A DNA stretch of 64,000 nucleotides, taken from the NCBI GenBank assembly GCA_903927295.1, contig CAIYMN010000272.1:1-64000 (forward strand), written 5' to 3'. Below, piece by piece: positions 1 to 9,018 of this stretch. The notes beneath the pieces were generated by a model that made no database searches, was not told the DNA's origin, and saw nothing but the letters and a program-made list of their open reading frames with translations. The stretch is from an uncultured beta proteobacterium (GTDB taxonomy: Bacteria; Pseudomonadota; Gammaproteobacteria; Burkholderiales; Burkholderiaceae_C). A program made the position numbers and the translations under genes. Position 1 is the stretch's first letter; the number at the start of each line of letters is the position of its first letter.

Positions 1-1035
1 ACAGCGTTGGCCTGTGGTGCCGATGATTTCGACGCCAGCGTGCGCAACATTGTCGAAGTCTGGAAGAACATCCATGCCGATCAGGTCTACCGGGCCGACT
101 CTCTGAGCATGTTGCGTTCCGGCGCCACCCTGATGACCCTGCTGTCGCTGGGTTGGCTGATCGCCAAGTGGCGCCACATGAAGCCACGCTCCCTGCTCAA
201 CAATGCGCCGGCACTCGATCTGCTCAAGCGCATCGCGCCGCTGGAGCGCCTGCCCCAGCTGATTCGCGAGGGTCACATCCAGGCGCTGGCTGTGACTGCT
301 TCGAGCTACACCTCGGGCGAACACATCACGTTCTTTGATGGTGAGCCGCGCCTGCTGCCCTGGGTGCGCTCAAGGCGACGCTCGGTTCGTGATCGCATCC
401 GTTATGAGCATCTGCTGGCCTCCTCGGCCATTCCCTTTGTCTTTCCGGCGATGGCGCTGCAGATCGACGGCAATTCCGAGTATTTTGGCGACGGCTCGAT
501 GCGCCAGTCGGCACCAGTGGCGCCGGCCATCCACCTCGGAGCCAGCCGGATACTGGTGATTGGCGCCGGGCGCCTGGCTGAGCCACGAAGCGGACTTCCC
601 AGCGGCAGGAGCAGCACTTATCCGTCGCTGGCGCAGATTGCCGGTCACGCGCTGTCCAGCATTTTTCTGGATGCGCTGGCGGTCGATGTGGAACGCATGC
701 GCCGCATCAACCTGACCATGTCACTGGTGCCTGCCGAGGCACGCAGCGCCAGCGCGCTACGTCAGGTGGACCTGTTGCTGATCTCGCCCTCGCAAAGACT
801 GGATGACATCGCCGCGCGCCACATCGGCGATCTGCCGGCACCCGTGCGCACCATGCTCGGTGGTGTTGGCGTCTCCACCAAGGCTGCCGATGTGAAAGGT
901 TCGGCCCTGGCCAGCTACCTGCTGTTCGAATCGAGCTACACGCGGGAACTGATGGCCTTGGGTTACGCTGACGCGCAAAGGCAAATCAGCGAAATACGCC
1001 AGTTCTTCAGCTGGGCCGACCCGGCTCCTGTTTGA
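1..1035 (+). CDS. Patatin-like phospholipase, C-terminal part (5' end outside window)
   Basis: The reading frame is open from the first base, so the gene starts upstream of the window. The visible 344 residues contain a patatin catalytic-dyad block, [16 protein letters not shown], in which Asp of DG would pair with the nucleophilic Ser of a GXSXG motif; that motif is not in the visible part and should lie upstream. The segment ITFFDG and the [19 protein letters not shown] stretch are also typical of bacterial patatin-like proteins. The family hydrolyses acyl esters of membrane lipids or stored lipids; the substrate here is unknown. The last 29 nt overlap the convergent aldolase gene. The family is clear; the function is only general. 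Confidence 0.85.
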   Translation, partial: TALACGADDFDASVRNIVEVWKNIHADQVYRADSLSMLRSGATLMTLLSLGWLIAKWRHMKPRSLLNNAPALDLLKRIAPLERLPQLIREGHIQALAVTASSYTSGEHITFFDGEPRLLPWVRSRRRSVRDRIRYEHLLASSAIPFVFPAMALQIDGNSEYFGDGSMRQSAPVAPAIHLGASRILVIGAGRLAEPRSGLPSGRSSTYPSLAQIAGHALSSIFLDALAVDVERMRRINLTMSLVPAEARSASALRQVDLLLISPSQRLDDIAARHIGDLPAPVRTMLGGVGVSTKAADVKGSALASYLLFESSYTRELMALGYADAQRQISEIRQFFSWADPAPV

Positions 1036-1801
1036 AAGACGCTGCCAACGCCGAACTGTGGCGCGCCAGCAGATTGCTGTCCAGCCCGACGGCAACGAAC
1101 AGTCCCCCGATGTCGATGTAGTGTCGCGCCAGCTTCTCGTCAGCCATCAGAATGCCTGGCGCCTTGCCTGCGCTGGCAATGCGCTTGAAAGCGTCCTCCA
1201 TGGCCGCACGCACCTGTGGGTGATCCTGCTCGCCGACGTGTCCAAGCGACGCCGACAGATCGGCCGGTCCGATAAAGACGCCATCAACGCCCTCTACCGC
1301 CGCAATGGCGTCCAGGTTGTCGAGCGCGGTTTGCGTTTCAGCCTGCACCAGCACGCAAACCTGCTCATTGGCGTGCTTCGCGTAATCGGCGATGCGGCCC
1401 CATCGCGAGGCCCTGGCACCGGCCATGCCGCGAATGCCCTGCGGCGGGTAGCGCGATGCCTGCACAATGGCGCGCGCCTGCTCGGCGGTATCCACCATCG
1501 GCGCCAGGATCGTCTGCACACCCAGGTCCAGATACTGCTTGATGATGGTGGTTCCCACATGGCCATGCCCGACGGGCACGCGGGCAATGGCATGCGATGC
1601 CGGATAGGCTGCAATGACCTGCAGTTGCGCCAGAATCGAATTCAGATCGTTGGGCGCATGTTCACCATCGATCAAGAGCCAGTCAAAGCCGGCACCGGCG
1701 CAAATCTCGGTCGTATAGGGATTGGCCAGCCCCAGCCACAGGCCAATCTGCAACTGCTTTTGTGCCAGCGCGCGTTTGAATGAATTGACGGGATGTTTCA
1801 T
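1007..1801 (-). CDS. HpcH/HpaI-family aldolase (4-hydroxy-2-oxo-acid type)
   Basis: A 264-residue class II pyruvate aldolase of the HpaI/GarL type, which cleaves 4-hydroxy-2-oxo acids to pyruvate and an aldehyde. Expected active-site residues are present: His48 in GEHAPND, Arg74 in ARVPVG, metal ligand Glu155 in VQAETQTAL and Asp181 in GPADLS. Length and the [13 protein letters not shown] segment fit the family. Its ATG overlaps the stop of the upstream methionine-synthase-like gene by 4 nt, so the two are probably translated together, an unusual pairing for an aromatic-degradation aldolase. No hpa or other aromatic-catabolism genes lie nearby, so the real substrate is open. Confidence 0.88.
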   Translation of the reverse strand: MKHPVNSFKRALAQKQLQIGLWLGLANPYTTEICAGAGFDWLLIDGEHAPNDLNSILAQLQVIAAYPASHAIARVPVGHGHVGTTIIKQYLDLGVQTILAPMVDTAEQARAIVQASRYPPQGIRGMAGARASRWGRIADYAKHANEQVCVLVQAETQTALDNLDAIAAVEGVDGVFIGPADLSASLGHVGEQDHPQVRAAMEDAFKRIASAGKAPGILMADEKLARHYIDIGGLFVAVGLDSNLLARHSSALAASFKQEPGRPS

Positions 1802-2835
1802 GATGCCTGCGTGCTTGTCGCGTAGCGCTCACGCGCCAGCGCTGCACCAGCGGCCAGTGCCTGCAACTTCTTCCAGGCGACATCACGGCTCATCGGAGCC
1901 ATGCCACAGTTGGTACAGGGAAACAGACGGTTCTGCGGCACGAATTGCAGTGCCTTGCCAATCGTATCGGCCACCTGCTCTGCGGTTTCGACCTCGTCGC
2001 TGGCGACATCGATGACACCCACCATCACGTCCTTGCCCGCCAGCAAGGCCATCAGATCCGGTGGTACATGCGAGTGATAGCACTCCAGGCTGACCTGCTG
2101 GATGCTGCTTTGGGCCAGTGCCGGAAAAATCGCCTCGTACTGCCGCCATTCGCTGCCCAAAGTCTCTTTCCAGTCCACATTAGCCTTGATGCCGTAACCG
2201 TAGCAAATGTGTACCGCCGTGGTACAGGTCAAACCCTGAGCCGCACGCTCCAGCGCTTTCACGCCCCAGTCGGCGGCGTCCTGCATGTAAACATTGAAGG
2301 CCGGTTCGTCAAACTGGATGATGTCAACACCGTCAGCTTGCAGTGCCAGCGCCTCCTGGTTCAGCAACTCCGCAAACGCAAAAGCCATCTTGACCTTGTC
2401 ACCATAGAAGCGATCAGCCACCGTATCGACAATCGTCAACGGTCCGGGCAAGGTGAACTTGAGCTTCTTGCTGGTGTGGGCACGCGCCAGTTGCGCCTCG
2501 AAAGCGTGGACCCGGCCCTTGAGTTTCAACGGTGCAATAACCTGGGGTACCTGAGCGTCATAGCGGCCGTTACGGATGCCCATGGTGACCTTGTGCTCGA
2601 AATCAATGCCCTCGACCTGCTCCAGAAAGCCGTGCACAAAATGCTGGCGCGACTGCTCACCGTCACCGACGATGTCCAGGCCAGCGTCCTCCTGTGCCTT
2701 GATCCACAGCAGCGTGGCGTCGGCCTTGGCCTGCTGCAAGTCTGCGCCCTGCATCTTCCATTGCGGCCACAGTTTTTCGGTTTCTGAAAGCCAGGCTGGT
2801 TTGGGCAGACTGCCTGCGATGGATGTTTGAAACAA
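1798..2835 (-). CDS. Methionine synthase II-like (MetE C-terminal domain) protein
   Basis: A 345-residue protein matching only the catalytic C-terminal barrel of cobalamin-independent methionine synthase. Zinc/thiolate ligands can be aligned: His209 and Cys211 in HICYG, Glu251 in LECYHS and Cys310 in CTNCGM. Full MetE is about 750 residues, so this is the short stand-alone form, which may use a methyl donor other than methyltetrahydrofolate polyglutamate. The frame stays open upstream, but homology begins at [16 protein letters not shown] at 2835 preceded by GGAG six bases upstream is therefore chosen as start. It overlaps the aldolase by 4 nt. The enzyme family is secure, the methyl donor is not. 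Confidence 0.82.
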   Translation of the reverse strand: MFQTSIAGSLPKPAWLSETEKLWPQWKMQGADLQQAKADATLLWIKAQEDAGLDIVGDGEQSRQHFVHGFLEQVEGIDFEHKVTMGIRNGRYDAQVPQVIAPLKLKGRVHAFEAQLARAHTSKKLKFTLPGPLTIVDTVADRFYGDKVKMAFAFAELLNQEALALQADGVDIIQFDEPAFNVYMQDAADWGVKALERAAQGLTCTTAVHICYGYGIKANVDWKETLGSEWRQYEAIFPALAQSSIQQVSLECYHSHVPPDLMALLAGKDVMVGVIDVASDEVETAEQVADTIGKALQFVPQNRLFPCTNCGMAPMSRDVAWKKLQALAAGAALARERYATSTQAS

Positions 2836-2882
2836 GTGAAACTCCAGAAATAAAGGGAAATCCAATGGGCTACCGCATTGTG

Positions 2883-3227
2883 TCAGCGCAAGGAAGAATG
2901 CGCATAGTGCTCTCGCATGCAGCGTGAATTGAGCAGCAAACCCGTGACAAGTGTATAGAGAACCACCGAACCCAGAATGACGGCTGCCAGGGTCCATGAT
3001 CGACCAGTCTGCTGGCGCATCTGCACCAGAGAAAGCAAAGCTGCCAGCCAGCTGGCACTGGCGCCATAGGCACAGACCTGCAGCACGACGAGCGTGCCGC
3101 GCTTTCGGTAGAAGAACAGCAGCGGCGCCGCCATGCAAAGCGCCACCAGCAGCCAGTTTCCCGCGCGAAAGTAATGCGCCGCCGTCAGCAAAGCCGCAAA
3201 CACGAAAAGACCTCTGCGCAAGTTCAT
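2883..3227 (-). CDS. Small integral membrane protein, unknown function
   Basis: A 114-residue hydrophobic protein with about four predicted membrane segments (near residues 5-20, 25-45, 50-75 and 82-100) and a short basic tail. The ATG at 3227 has GGAGT seven bases upstream and is preferred to an upstream ATG at 3269. It is the first gene after the tRNA-Lys terminator on this strand and lies about 47 nt before the methionine-synthase-like gene, so it may lead that operon. I do not recognise the family; no catalytic motif is seen. Confidence 0.6.
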   Translation of the reverse strand: MNLRRGLFVFAALLTAAHYFRAGNWLLVALCMAAPLLFFYRKRGTLVVLQVCAYGASASWLAALLSLVQMRQQTGRSWTLAAVILGSVVLYTLVTGLLLNSRCMREHYAHSSLR

Positions 3228-3265
3228 GGGAACAACTCCTGCGATGACCATAACCGACGCCGCAA

Positions 3266-3301
3266 ACAAAAATGCCCGCTATTAATTACATAGCAGGCAT
3301 T
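3266..3301 (-). terminator. Rho-independent terminator of tRNA-Lys
   Basis: Arms at 3271-3282 and 3290-3301 pair over 11 of 12 positions around a 7-nt loop. Read on the minus strand the hairpin is followed by five T residues. It lies 20 nt after the tRNA 3' end and just before the next minus-strand gene, so it should end the tRNA transcript. Confidence 0.8.
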
Positions 3302-3321
3302 TCAGCATTCACAAGGCTTAT

Positions 3322-3397
3322 TGGTAGGATGTGCGAGATTCGAACTCGCGACCAACGGATTAAAAGTCCGCTGCTCTACCAACTGAGCTAACATCCC
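3322..3397 (-). tRNA. tRNA-Lys (anticodon TTT)
   Basis: A 76-nt cloverleaf read on the minus strand, beginning GGGATGTTAGCTC and ending in an encoded CCA. The anticodon loop is CTTTTAA with anticodon TTT, and the T-arm carries GTTCGAATC. The acceptor stem pairs GGGATGT with ACATCCT, so the first pair is G1-U72 rather than G-C. It stands alone, followed by a clear terminator. Confidence 0.96.
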
Positions 3398-3452
3398 ATC
3401 AGGTCCTCAAAAACGACGTTTTGATTATCCGGTAAAGCGTTGGATTGTAGCT

Positions 3453-4229
3453 TCATGCCGCAGCGCTACTTGGTGTGGCAGAAATTCGATCAAGAATCCA
3501 GCCCGCCGCACACTGACCAAAGGTCGCAGTCACACTGACCACCGAGCCGTAACCATGGCAATTGAGCGTTCCATCGCCCTCTACTTCGCAGGACGCATCG
3601 GGTTGCTGGACACTTTCGCGGCTGAAAACGCAGGCGATGCCGATCTTCTTGCCAGCAGCCGGTGCGCCGTGCTCCTTGCGCAGGCGATGGCGCAACTGCG
3701 CCAGCAAGGGATCATGCGTGCATTTTGACAAATCGTCGATGTCTACCAGATGGGCATGCCGTTTGCCGCCAGCGGCGCCAACCGAAATGAAAAGGCTTGC
3801 GCTGCTGCGTGCCCAGGCGGCCAGCGCGGTCTTTGCGCGCACCTGGTCACAGGCGTCGATCACAGCAGTGACGTCCGGCGGCATCAGTGCGGGCCAATTG
3901 CCGGGTTCGACAAATTCCTCCACGCAATTGACCTGGCAGTCCGGGTTGAAGGAGTGAACGCGCTCGCGCATCGCCAGCACCTTGGCCTGCCCCACCGTCG
4001 CCAGCACTGCATGAATCTGGCGATTGATGTTGGACTCAGCCACATGATCCAGATCGATCAGCGTCAAACGAGCCACACCGCTGCGCGCCAACGCCTCCAC
4101 GGCCCAGGATCCGACGCCACCAATACCGACAACGGCGACGTGGGCATCGTGAATTCGCTGTGCTCCGGTGACGCCATACAGGCGCGCCAAAGCGGCAAAT
4201 CGTCGGTCGGCGCTGACGCTGGCTTGCAC
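3453..4229 (-). CDS. tcdA: tRNA threonylcarbamoyladenosine dehydratase (TcdA/CsdL)
   Basis: A 258-residue E1-like (ThiF/MoeB fold) enzyme that uses ATP to cyclise t6A37 to ct6A in ANN-decoding tRNAs. The nucleotide-binding motif GIGGVGSWAVEALARSGV is at residues 35-52, followed by LIDLDHVAESNINRQ and the RERVHSFNP segment, all typical of TcdA. Length matches the family. The start is a GTG at 4229, one base after the cpoB stop, so it probably sits at the end of the tolB-pal-cpoB transcript. Its closeness to a tRNA-Lys gene, a t6A substrate, is most likely coincidence. Confidence 0.92.
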   Translation of the reverse strand: MQASVSADRRFAALARLYGVTGAQRIHDAHVAVVGIGGVGSWAVEALARSGVARLTLIDLDHVAESNINRQIHAVLATVGQAKVLAMRERVHSFNPDCQVNCVEEFVEPGNWPALMPPDVTAVIDACDQVRAKTALAAWARSSASLFISVGAAGGKRHAHLVDIDDLSKCTHDPLLAQLRHRLRKEHGAPAAGKKIGIACVFSRESVQQPDASCEVEGDGTLNCHGYGSVVSVTATFGQCAAGWILDRISATPSSAAA

Positions 4230-4230
4230 G

Positions 4231-5004
4231 CTACTTGAGACGCGCCAGCCTGTCCTTTGCTGCCACTGCAGCTTCGGACTGTGGATAGGACTTGATCAGA
4301 TCTTCCAGCGACTTGCGTGCGGCGCGCGTATCCTTGAGCTCAATCTGGCAATTGGCAATGGACAGCACCGCTTCTGCGCTGCGTGGATGTTCGGGCTCCT
4401 TCGTCACGATGGTCCGAAAGTTGATCATCGCCTCCTTGTAGTCGCGCGTTGCGTACTGCGCATTGCCGAGCCAGAACAGGGCCGCCATGGAGTAACCGCT
4501 CTGGGGATAGCGTCGCAGGAAATCAAGAAAAGCCGGCTGGGCTGCCGCAAAATCACTCTTTCTGAATACCGCCAGCGCAGCCTCAAAGTCCCGCTTTTCC
4601 GCCGGTTCGGCCATAAATTCACGGCCATCGAGTGCAACCTTGACCGGCTCAAACTGGCGCAGCCTGTCGTTCACGCCTTGGCTTATATCCTTTTGCTTGC
4701 GCTGCAACTCTGCCAGGTCACGCGCCAACTGTTCATTCATGCCCCGGAGCTTTGCGGTGTCGGAACGCAGAACCTCAATCTGGTTTTGCAGTTCAAGCAG
4801 GCTGCGCCGCAAAGCGGCGTTTTCTTCACTGGCGCGGCTGCTGCCCTGCTCGGTCAGAAGTCGAACCGCCTCCACACGCTGGCGCAGATCAAGGATGGCC
4901 TTGCGCGCCTCCTCATCATCAAACAGGCCCGCAACAGCGACGACCGACCAGCAAGCGAACAAAAGCAGCCCCGCAGTGCGCACAAACATCGTGATTGCTC
5001 TCAT
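4231..5004 (-). CDS. cpoB: Tol-Pal system protein CpoB (YbgF)
   Basis: A 257-residue periplasmic protein. It has an N-terminal signal peptide ending near residue 26, a long coiled-coil region (about residues 30-110, the trimerisation part), and a C-terminal TPR domain with the AAQPAFLDFLRRYPQSGYSMAAL type repeats. CpoB links PBP1B peptidoglycan synthesis to Tol-driven outer-membrane constriction. It is the third gene of tolB-pal-cpoB, 11 nt after pal. An alternative ATG at 4989 gives a more standard signal peptide, so the start is uncertain by five codons. Confidence 0.93.
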   Translation of the reverse strand: MRAITMFVRTAGLLLFACWSVVAVAGLFDDEEARKAILDLRQRVEAVRLLTEQGSSRASEENAALRRSLLELQNQIEVLRSDTAKLRGMNEQLARDLAELQRKQKDISQGVNDRLRQFEPVKVALDGREFMAEPAEKRDFEAALAVFRKSDFAAAQPAFLDFLRRYPQSGYSMAALFWLGNAQYATRDYKEAMINFRTIVTKEPEHPRSAEAVLSIANCQIELKDTRAARKSLEDLIKSYPQSEAAVAAKDRLARLK

Positions 5005-5015
5005 TGATGCCCAGC

Positions 5016-5543
5016 CTAGCGATAGCTGATCTCAGCGCGGCGATTTTTTGCCATGGCGGCCTCGTCATTTCCCGCCACCGCCGGCTTTTCCTTGCCAAAA
5101 CTCACTGCCTCAACCTGGGCGTCGGACACGCCAAGCAGGCCCAATGCGCTGCGCACTGCCTCCGCGCGCTTCTGCCCCAGCGCCAGGTTGTACTCACGAC
5201 CACCACGCTCATCCGTATGCCCTTCGATGGCCACTTTGCGTACCTTGTCGGCCTTGATAAAACGGGCGTGTGTCTCTATCAGGGTCTGAAATTCCGGTTT
5301 GATAAGGAAGCTGTCCAGATCAAAATAGACAATCCTCGGTCCACTCGGCACGGCTGCCTGGGAGCCGGACTTTTCTATATCGACCGAGGTCACCTTTCCC
5401 TTTTCAACAGCACTGCCATTGCCGGCTTCTGATGCGACAGGCGTTCCAGACTTGTCCTCCACCGGCACGTTATCGAGTTTCACCGAAGAGCCGCAAGCTG
5501 CCAGCAAGACCGTCGCAAAAAGAACCAACAACCATCGTTTCAT
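5016..5543 (-). CDS. pal: Peptidoglycan-associated lipoprotein Pal
   Basis: A 175-residue outer-membrane lipoprotein. The signal peptide ends in a lipobox LLAAC with Cys17 as the lipidation site, followed by Gly-Ser, which does not give an inner-membrane retention signal. After a flexible linker comes an OmpA-like peptidoglycan-binding domain (about residues 70-175) with the motif GHTDERGGREYNLALGQKRA, including the Asp and Arg that hold meso-diaminopimelate. Pal partners TolB and TolA in outer-membrane constriction. Located 22 nt after tolB. Confidence 0.97.
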   Translation of the reverse strand: MKRWLLVLFATVLLAACGSSVKLDNVPVEDKSGTPVASEAGNGSAVEKGKVTSVDIEKSGSQAAVPSGPRIVYFDLDSFLIKPEFQTLIETHARFIKADKVRKVAIEGHTDERGGREYNLALGQKRAEAVRSALGLLGVSDAQVEAVSFGKEKPAVAGNDEAAMAKNRRAEISYR

Positions 5544-5565
5544 GTTTTACCCCTAGTCAAATGAA

Positions 5566-6858
5566 TTATTTCTGAAACGGACCCCAATCCGGCTCCCTGA
5601 TATTTCCGTTTTGCCCGGTCAGTCGGGCCTTGATTTTACCGTCCAGCGTCGTCGTCATCAGGACTTCACGCCCCTGCTGCTGGGTCGCGTAAACAATCAA
5701 GCGGCTGTTCGGAGCAAAGCTTGGACTCTCATCAGCCGTGGTGTCGGTCAGCGCGTTGACGGTGCCGCTCGCAACGTCCATCACGTGCAATTTGAAGACA
5801 CCGCTGACCCGAGAAATATAGGCCAGCCAGCGACCATCCGGACTGATGGCCGGAGAAATGTTGTAACTACCGGTGAAGGTCACCCTTTCGGCTGCACCAC
5901 CAAGCGCTGGCATCCGGTAAATCTGGGGCGCACCGCCCCGATCGCTGACAAAATAAATGTGCTTTCCGTCCGGGCTGTAGGCGGGCTCCGTATCAATGCT
6001 GCTGGATTCGGCAAGACGCCGCGGCTCGCCGCCGCTGACCGCCATCGCGTACAGCTGGGAGCCTCCGCCGCGGCTGAGCGTGACGGCCAGCGTGCTGCCA
6101 TCGGGCGACCACGCCGGGGCGCTGTTGGAGCCTCTGAAGTTGGCGATGAGTCGGCGCTTGCCGCTTCCCACTTCATGGGTGTAGACGACCGGCTTGCGCG
6201 ATTCAAACGAGACATAGGCAAGTTGACTCCCGTTGGGTGACCAGGCCGGTGAAATAATGGGCTCCGGACTCGACAAGGCAGACTGGGCGTTTTCGCCATC
6301 TGCGTCCGCTACCCACAACTGGTAGCGCTGCTGCAGCTTCGTCACGTAGGCAATGCGGGTTGAAAAGGCCCCTTTATCGCCGGTCAACTTTTCGTAAACA
6401 AAGTCGGCAATGCGGTGCGCCGACAAACGCAGGTCCGACGGCGTCACGGCGTAACTCTGGCCACCAAGGTCCTGCGCCCTGACGACATCCCACAACCTGA
6501 AGCGAACGTCATAACGACCGTCCACCAGTCGTGTCACGCTGCCCAGCACAAGAGAATCGGCGCCCTTTTGGCGCCAGACAGGCGCATCCGGCCGGCTCAA
6601 TTCGTCAAGCATGGACCCACTTGCGTCTACTGCGCGAAACTGTCCGCTGCGCTCAAGATCAGCCTGCACAATCGCAGCAATCTTCTGCGGCGAGCTGTCC
6701 TCTCCGCGAAAGGTGGCAAGCGCAATCGGCAACTGGTTTAGTCCAATGCCTGAAACATCGACCCGGAACTGCGCCTGTGCCGGGCTGGCAATGATCAGCA
6801 AAGCTCCTAGCACAAGGGCACAAAGTGCTTCAAACAGACGGTGGATTCGGCGAAACAT
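5566..6858 (-). CDS. tolB: Tol-Pal system protein TolB
   Basis: A 430-residue periplasmic protein with a signal peptide (about 30 residues, cleavage after AQA), an N-terminal domain, and a C-terminal six-bladed beta-propeller shown by repeated SPDG/SPNG blocks (for example PAWSPNGSQLAYVSF, PAYSPDGKHIYFV). It binds Pal and TolA. tolQ, tolR and tolA are not upstream here; instead a WaaE-like glycosyltransferase gene overlaps the tolB start by 29 nt, so the rest of the tol operon, if present, is elsewhere. Confidence 0.96.
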   Translation of the reverse strand: MFRRIHRLFEALCALVLGALLIIASPAQAQFRVDVSGIGLNQLPIALATFRGEDSSPQKIAAIVQADLERSGQFRAVDASGSMLDELSRPDAPVWRQKGADSLVLGSVTRLVDGRYDVRFRLWDVVRAQDLGGQSYAVTPSDLRLSAHRIADFVYEKLTGDKGAFSTRIAYVTKLQQRYQLWVADADGENAQSALSSPEPIISPAWSPNGSQLAYVSFESRKPVVYTHEVGSGKRRLIANFRGSNSAPAWSPDGSTLAVTLSRGGGSQLYAMAVSGGEPRRLAESSSIDTEPAYSPDGKHIYFVSDRGGAPQIYRMPALGGAAERVTFTGSYNISPAISPDGRWLAYISRVSGVFKLHVMDVASGTVNALTDTTADESPSFAPNSRLIVYATQQQGREVLMTTTLDGKIKARLTGQNGNIREPDWGPFQK

Positions 6859-7609
6859 GATCTTTCTGGTTCAAACAGTACAGGGCAAAATATTTTCCGA
6901 ATGCAGCCTGGGCCTGCATGGTACACACGGCAAAGCCCATTGCACCGTCGAGAAACCCCAAACGAAAAATATAACTGCGCAGGAATGCTACCACCCCGGC
7001 CAGAGCGGCTCGCAGCATGGAACTGTCTTGCCCTCTGGCAAAGCGCTGCTCTGCCCAGGCATGGCTGTACTGCTCAAGCTTGCGCCAATAGTGCGCAGGC
7101 GTGGGATAACTGTAGTGCAGCAGCGGTGAGCTCAGTTGCCCCGGCACACCGGCCGACAACAACACCCTCTCATGCACCAAATCATCGCTAAAGCGTGCCT
7201 GGTCGCGCTTGAATAGCCTTAGCACACGGTCCGGCGTCCAGCCGCAGTGGTGAATCCAATGACCGCAAAACTGTGTCAGCCTGGGGATTTCATAGGCATT
7301 GGCCGTCCCCTGCTGCAACGCCTCGCGGATCTGCCGAGACAGTTCCGGCGTGACCCGCTCATCGGCATCAATTGACAGCACCCAGGGGCAACTGGCCAAT
7401 TCGAGTGCGCGGTTCTTTTGCATTCCAAAGCCCGGCCACTGCTGTGCAACATGAACGCTGGCGCCCCGCGCGCGGGCCAGGTCTGCGGTGCCATCGGTGC
7501 TTGCCCCATCCAATACGATGATTTCATCGGCAAAAGACACGGCATCGAGGCATGCCTCAATGTTCGCGGCCTCATTGAGGGTGATGATGATGACGCTCAA
7601 TTGAGTCAA
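6830..7609 (-). CDS. Family 2 glycosyltransferase, LPS-core WaaE/KdtX-like
   Basis: A GT-A glycosyltransferase of about 259 residues. It has the SVIIITLNEAANIEACL start, the DGASTDGT nucleotide-sugar loop and the SIDADER DXD-type motif. The CGWTPDRVLRLF and DDLVHERV segments are typical of WaaE/KdtX enzymes, which add the first glucose to the heptose of the LPS inner core. Homology starts at a TTG (7609) with GGAA about ten bases upstream; an upstream ATG at 7678 would add 23 unlikely residues. It is divergent from the O-antigen ligase gene and overlaps tolB, placing LPS core synthesis and Tol-Pal on one transcript. Confidence 0.83.
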   Translation of the reverse strand: MTQLSVIIITLNEAANIEACLDAVSFADEIIVLDGASTDGTADLARARGASVHVAQQWPGFGMQKNRALELASCPWVLSIDADERVTPELSRQIREALQQGTANAYEIPRLTQFCGHWIHHCGWTPDRVLRLFKRDQARFSDDLVHERVLLSAGVPGQLSSPLLHYSYPTPAHYWRKLEQYSHAWAEQRFARGQDSSMLRAALAGVVAFLRSYIFRLGFLDGAMGFAVCTMQAQAAFGKYFALYCLNQKDHVSPNPPSV

Positions 7610-7737
7610 AGTGGATGATCTTCCATATTTCGTGGCCAGCGCAGAGCATAGCCGAACGCTGGCAGAAAGACGCACCAACGCAGCGTTGATAATAGGCGGC
7701 CCTGGCGTATCCCGCTGATTTCAAAGCCACCCTTTTC

Positions 7738-9006
7738 ATGCTCCGGTCGTTTTCCACCGTTCGCCTCTACCTGATTTGTTTCGCTGCGGTCTCTCTTGCC
7801 CTGCCGATCGGCATCATCAGTCTGGCAAAATTTCTGGCGGTGCTGGGGGCGCTGGCGGTTCTGTTTCACGGATGGCTTGCCGGACGCGAGTCGTCGAAAT
7901 TTTCTCCCGCCAGCGTGACCACCGTGATCCTGCTGGCTCTGCTGCTGCTGGCTATCAGCGGTCTGTGGAGTACCGGCTCAAGCGATGAGGTGCTGACCGC
8001 CCTGACCAAACACGGTCGATTGATCCTGATCCCGGTACTTCTGAGTCTGACTCGCTCGCGCAAGGATGCCCTGATCGCATTGGGTTTTTTTGTTGCTGGC
8101 CAACTGTTCTTGCTCGGCAGCACCTGGCTGCTGTCTTTCGGCATCGCGCTGCCCTGGGTCATGTCGAAAGAGGCGGGAATCTGCGACACCTGTTCGTTTG
8201 CGGTATTTTCCAGTTACCTTGATCAGTCGATCATGACAGCCGTGCTGGGGGCCATCTGCTGGCATCTGCGCAGCCTGGCGCCAACGCTTTACCGCACCCC
8301 GTTGGCGCTGCTGATCTGCGTGCTTGCTCTGGCCTGCGTATTCTTCATCTTTCAGGGTCGCACGGGGCATCTGGTCGCCATTGCCCTCCTGCTGGCAGCC
8401 ATCGCTTGGGAGTTCCCGCGACGCTTTCAGTCAAGAGTCCTGCTCGTTGCTTTGCTACTTCTGGTCGGGCTCGTCATAGGTTCCAGCAAGATGGGCGAAC
8501 GATTTCATGAAGTTGTCAGCAGCATCCAGCCCTTGAAGCCTCACAGCGAAGCCGCATCTTCGTCGGGCGTGAGACTCGACCTGTGGCATCACTCGCTGCA
8601 GTCGATTGCCGAGCGTCCCGGCCTGGGCACGGGCGTTGGCAGCTGGAATCTCGAATTCAGGAGACAGGAGGCCGTTCATGCGGGCGAGTTGCCGATCAAC
8701 GACGTCAGCAGCCAACACCATAACCCGCATCAGGAGTATCTGCTGTGGGGTGTGGAGATGGGCCTACCCGGGATCTTTCTGTTGTGTGCCCTCTTCGCAG
8801 CACTGTACCGTGACAGCCAGCAGCTTGCCATGCCCGAGCGCAGGGCAACGCAATCCGTCCTGCTGGCCCTGGTGGTCGCGTGCCTGTTCAATTGCGCGCT
8901 GCACGACGCCATGATTGGCGATTTCTTCTGCATCACGCTAGGGCTGCTGCTGGCTCTTCGCACGCCCGGCGCTGCACCGTCCTCATCCCTGCAAACGGGT
9001 GTCTGA
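7738..9006 (+). CDS. O-antigen ligase / Wzy_C family membrane protein
   Basis: A 422-residue protein with about ten to twelve hydrophobic segments and a large periplasmic loop (about residues 245-335). The loop ends in the conserved HHNPHQEYLLWGVEMGLPG motif, where His residues are important for ligases. The WaaL/Wzy_C family joins undecaprenyl-linked O-antigen or other glycans to lipid A core. It lies 12 nt before msbA and opposite a WaaE-like gene, so LPS ligation is the best assignment. Polymerases and protein glycosyl-ligases share this fold, so WaaL itself is not proven. Confidence 0.82.
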   Translation: MLRSFSTVRLYLICFAAVSLALPIGIISLAKFLAVLGALAVLFHGWLAGRESSKFSPASVTTVILLALLLLAISGLWSTGSSDEVLTALTKHGRLILIPVLLSLTRSRKDALIALGFFVAGQLFLLGSTWLLSFGIALPWVMSKEAGICDTCSFAVFSSYLDQSIMTAVLGAICWHLRSLAPTLYRTPLALLICVLALACVFFIFQGRTGHLVAIALLLAAIAWEFPRRFQSRVLLVALLLLVGLVIGSSKMGERFHEVVSSIQPLKPHSEAASSSGVRLDLWHHSLQSIAERPGLGTGVGSWNLEFRRQEAVHAGELPINDVSSQHHNPHQEYLLWGVEMGLPGIFLLCALFAALYRDSQQLAMPERRATQSVLLALVVACLFNCALHDAMIGDFFCITLGLLLALRTPGAAPSSSLQTGV

Positions 9007-9018
9007 AAGTCCACCGAC

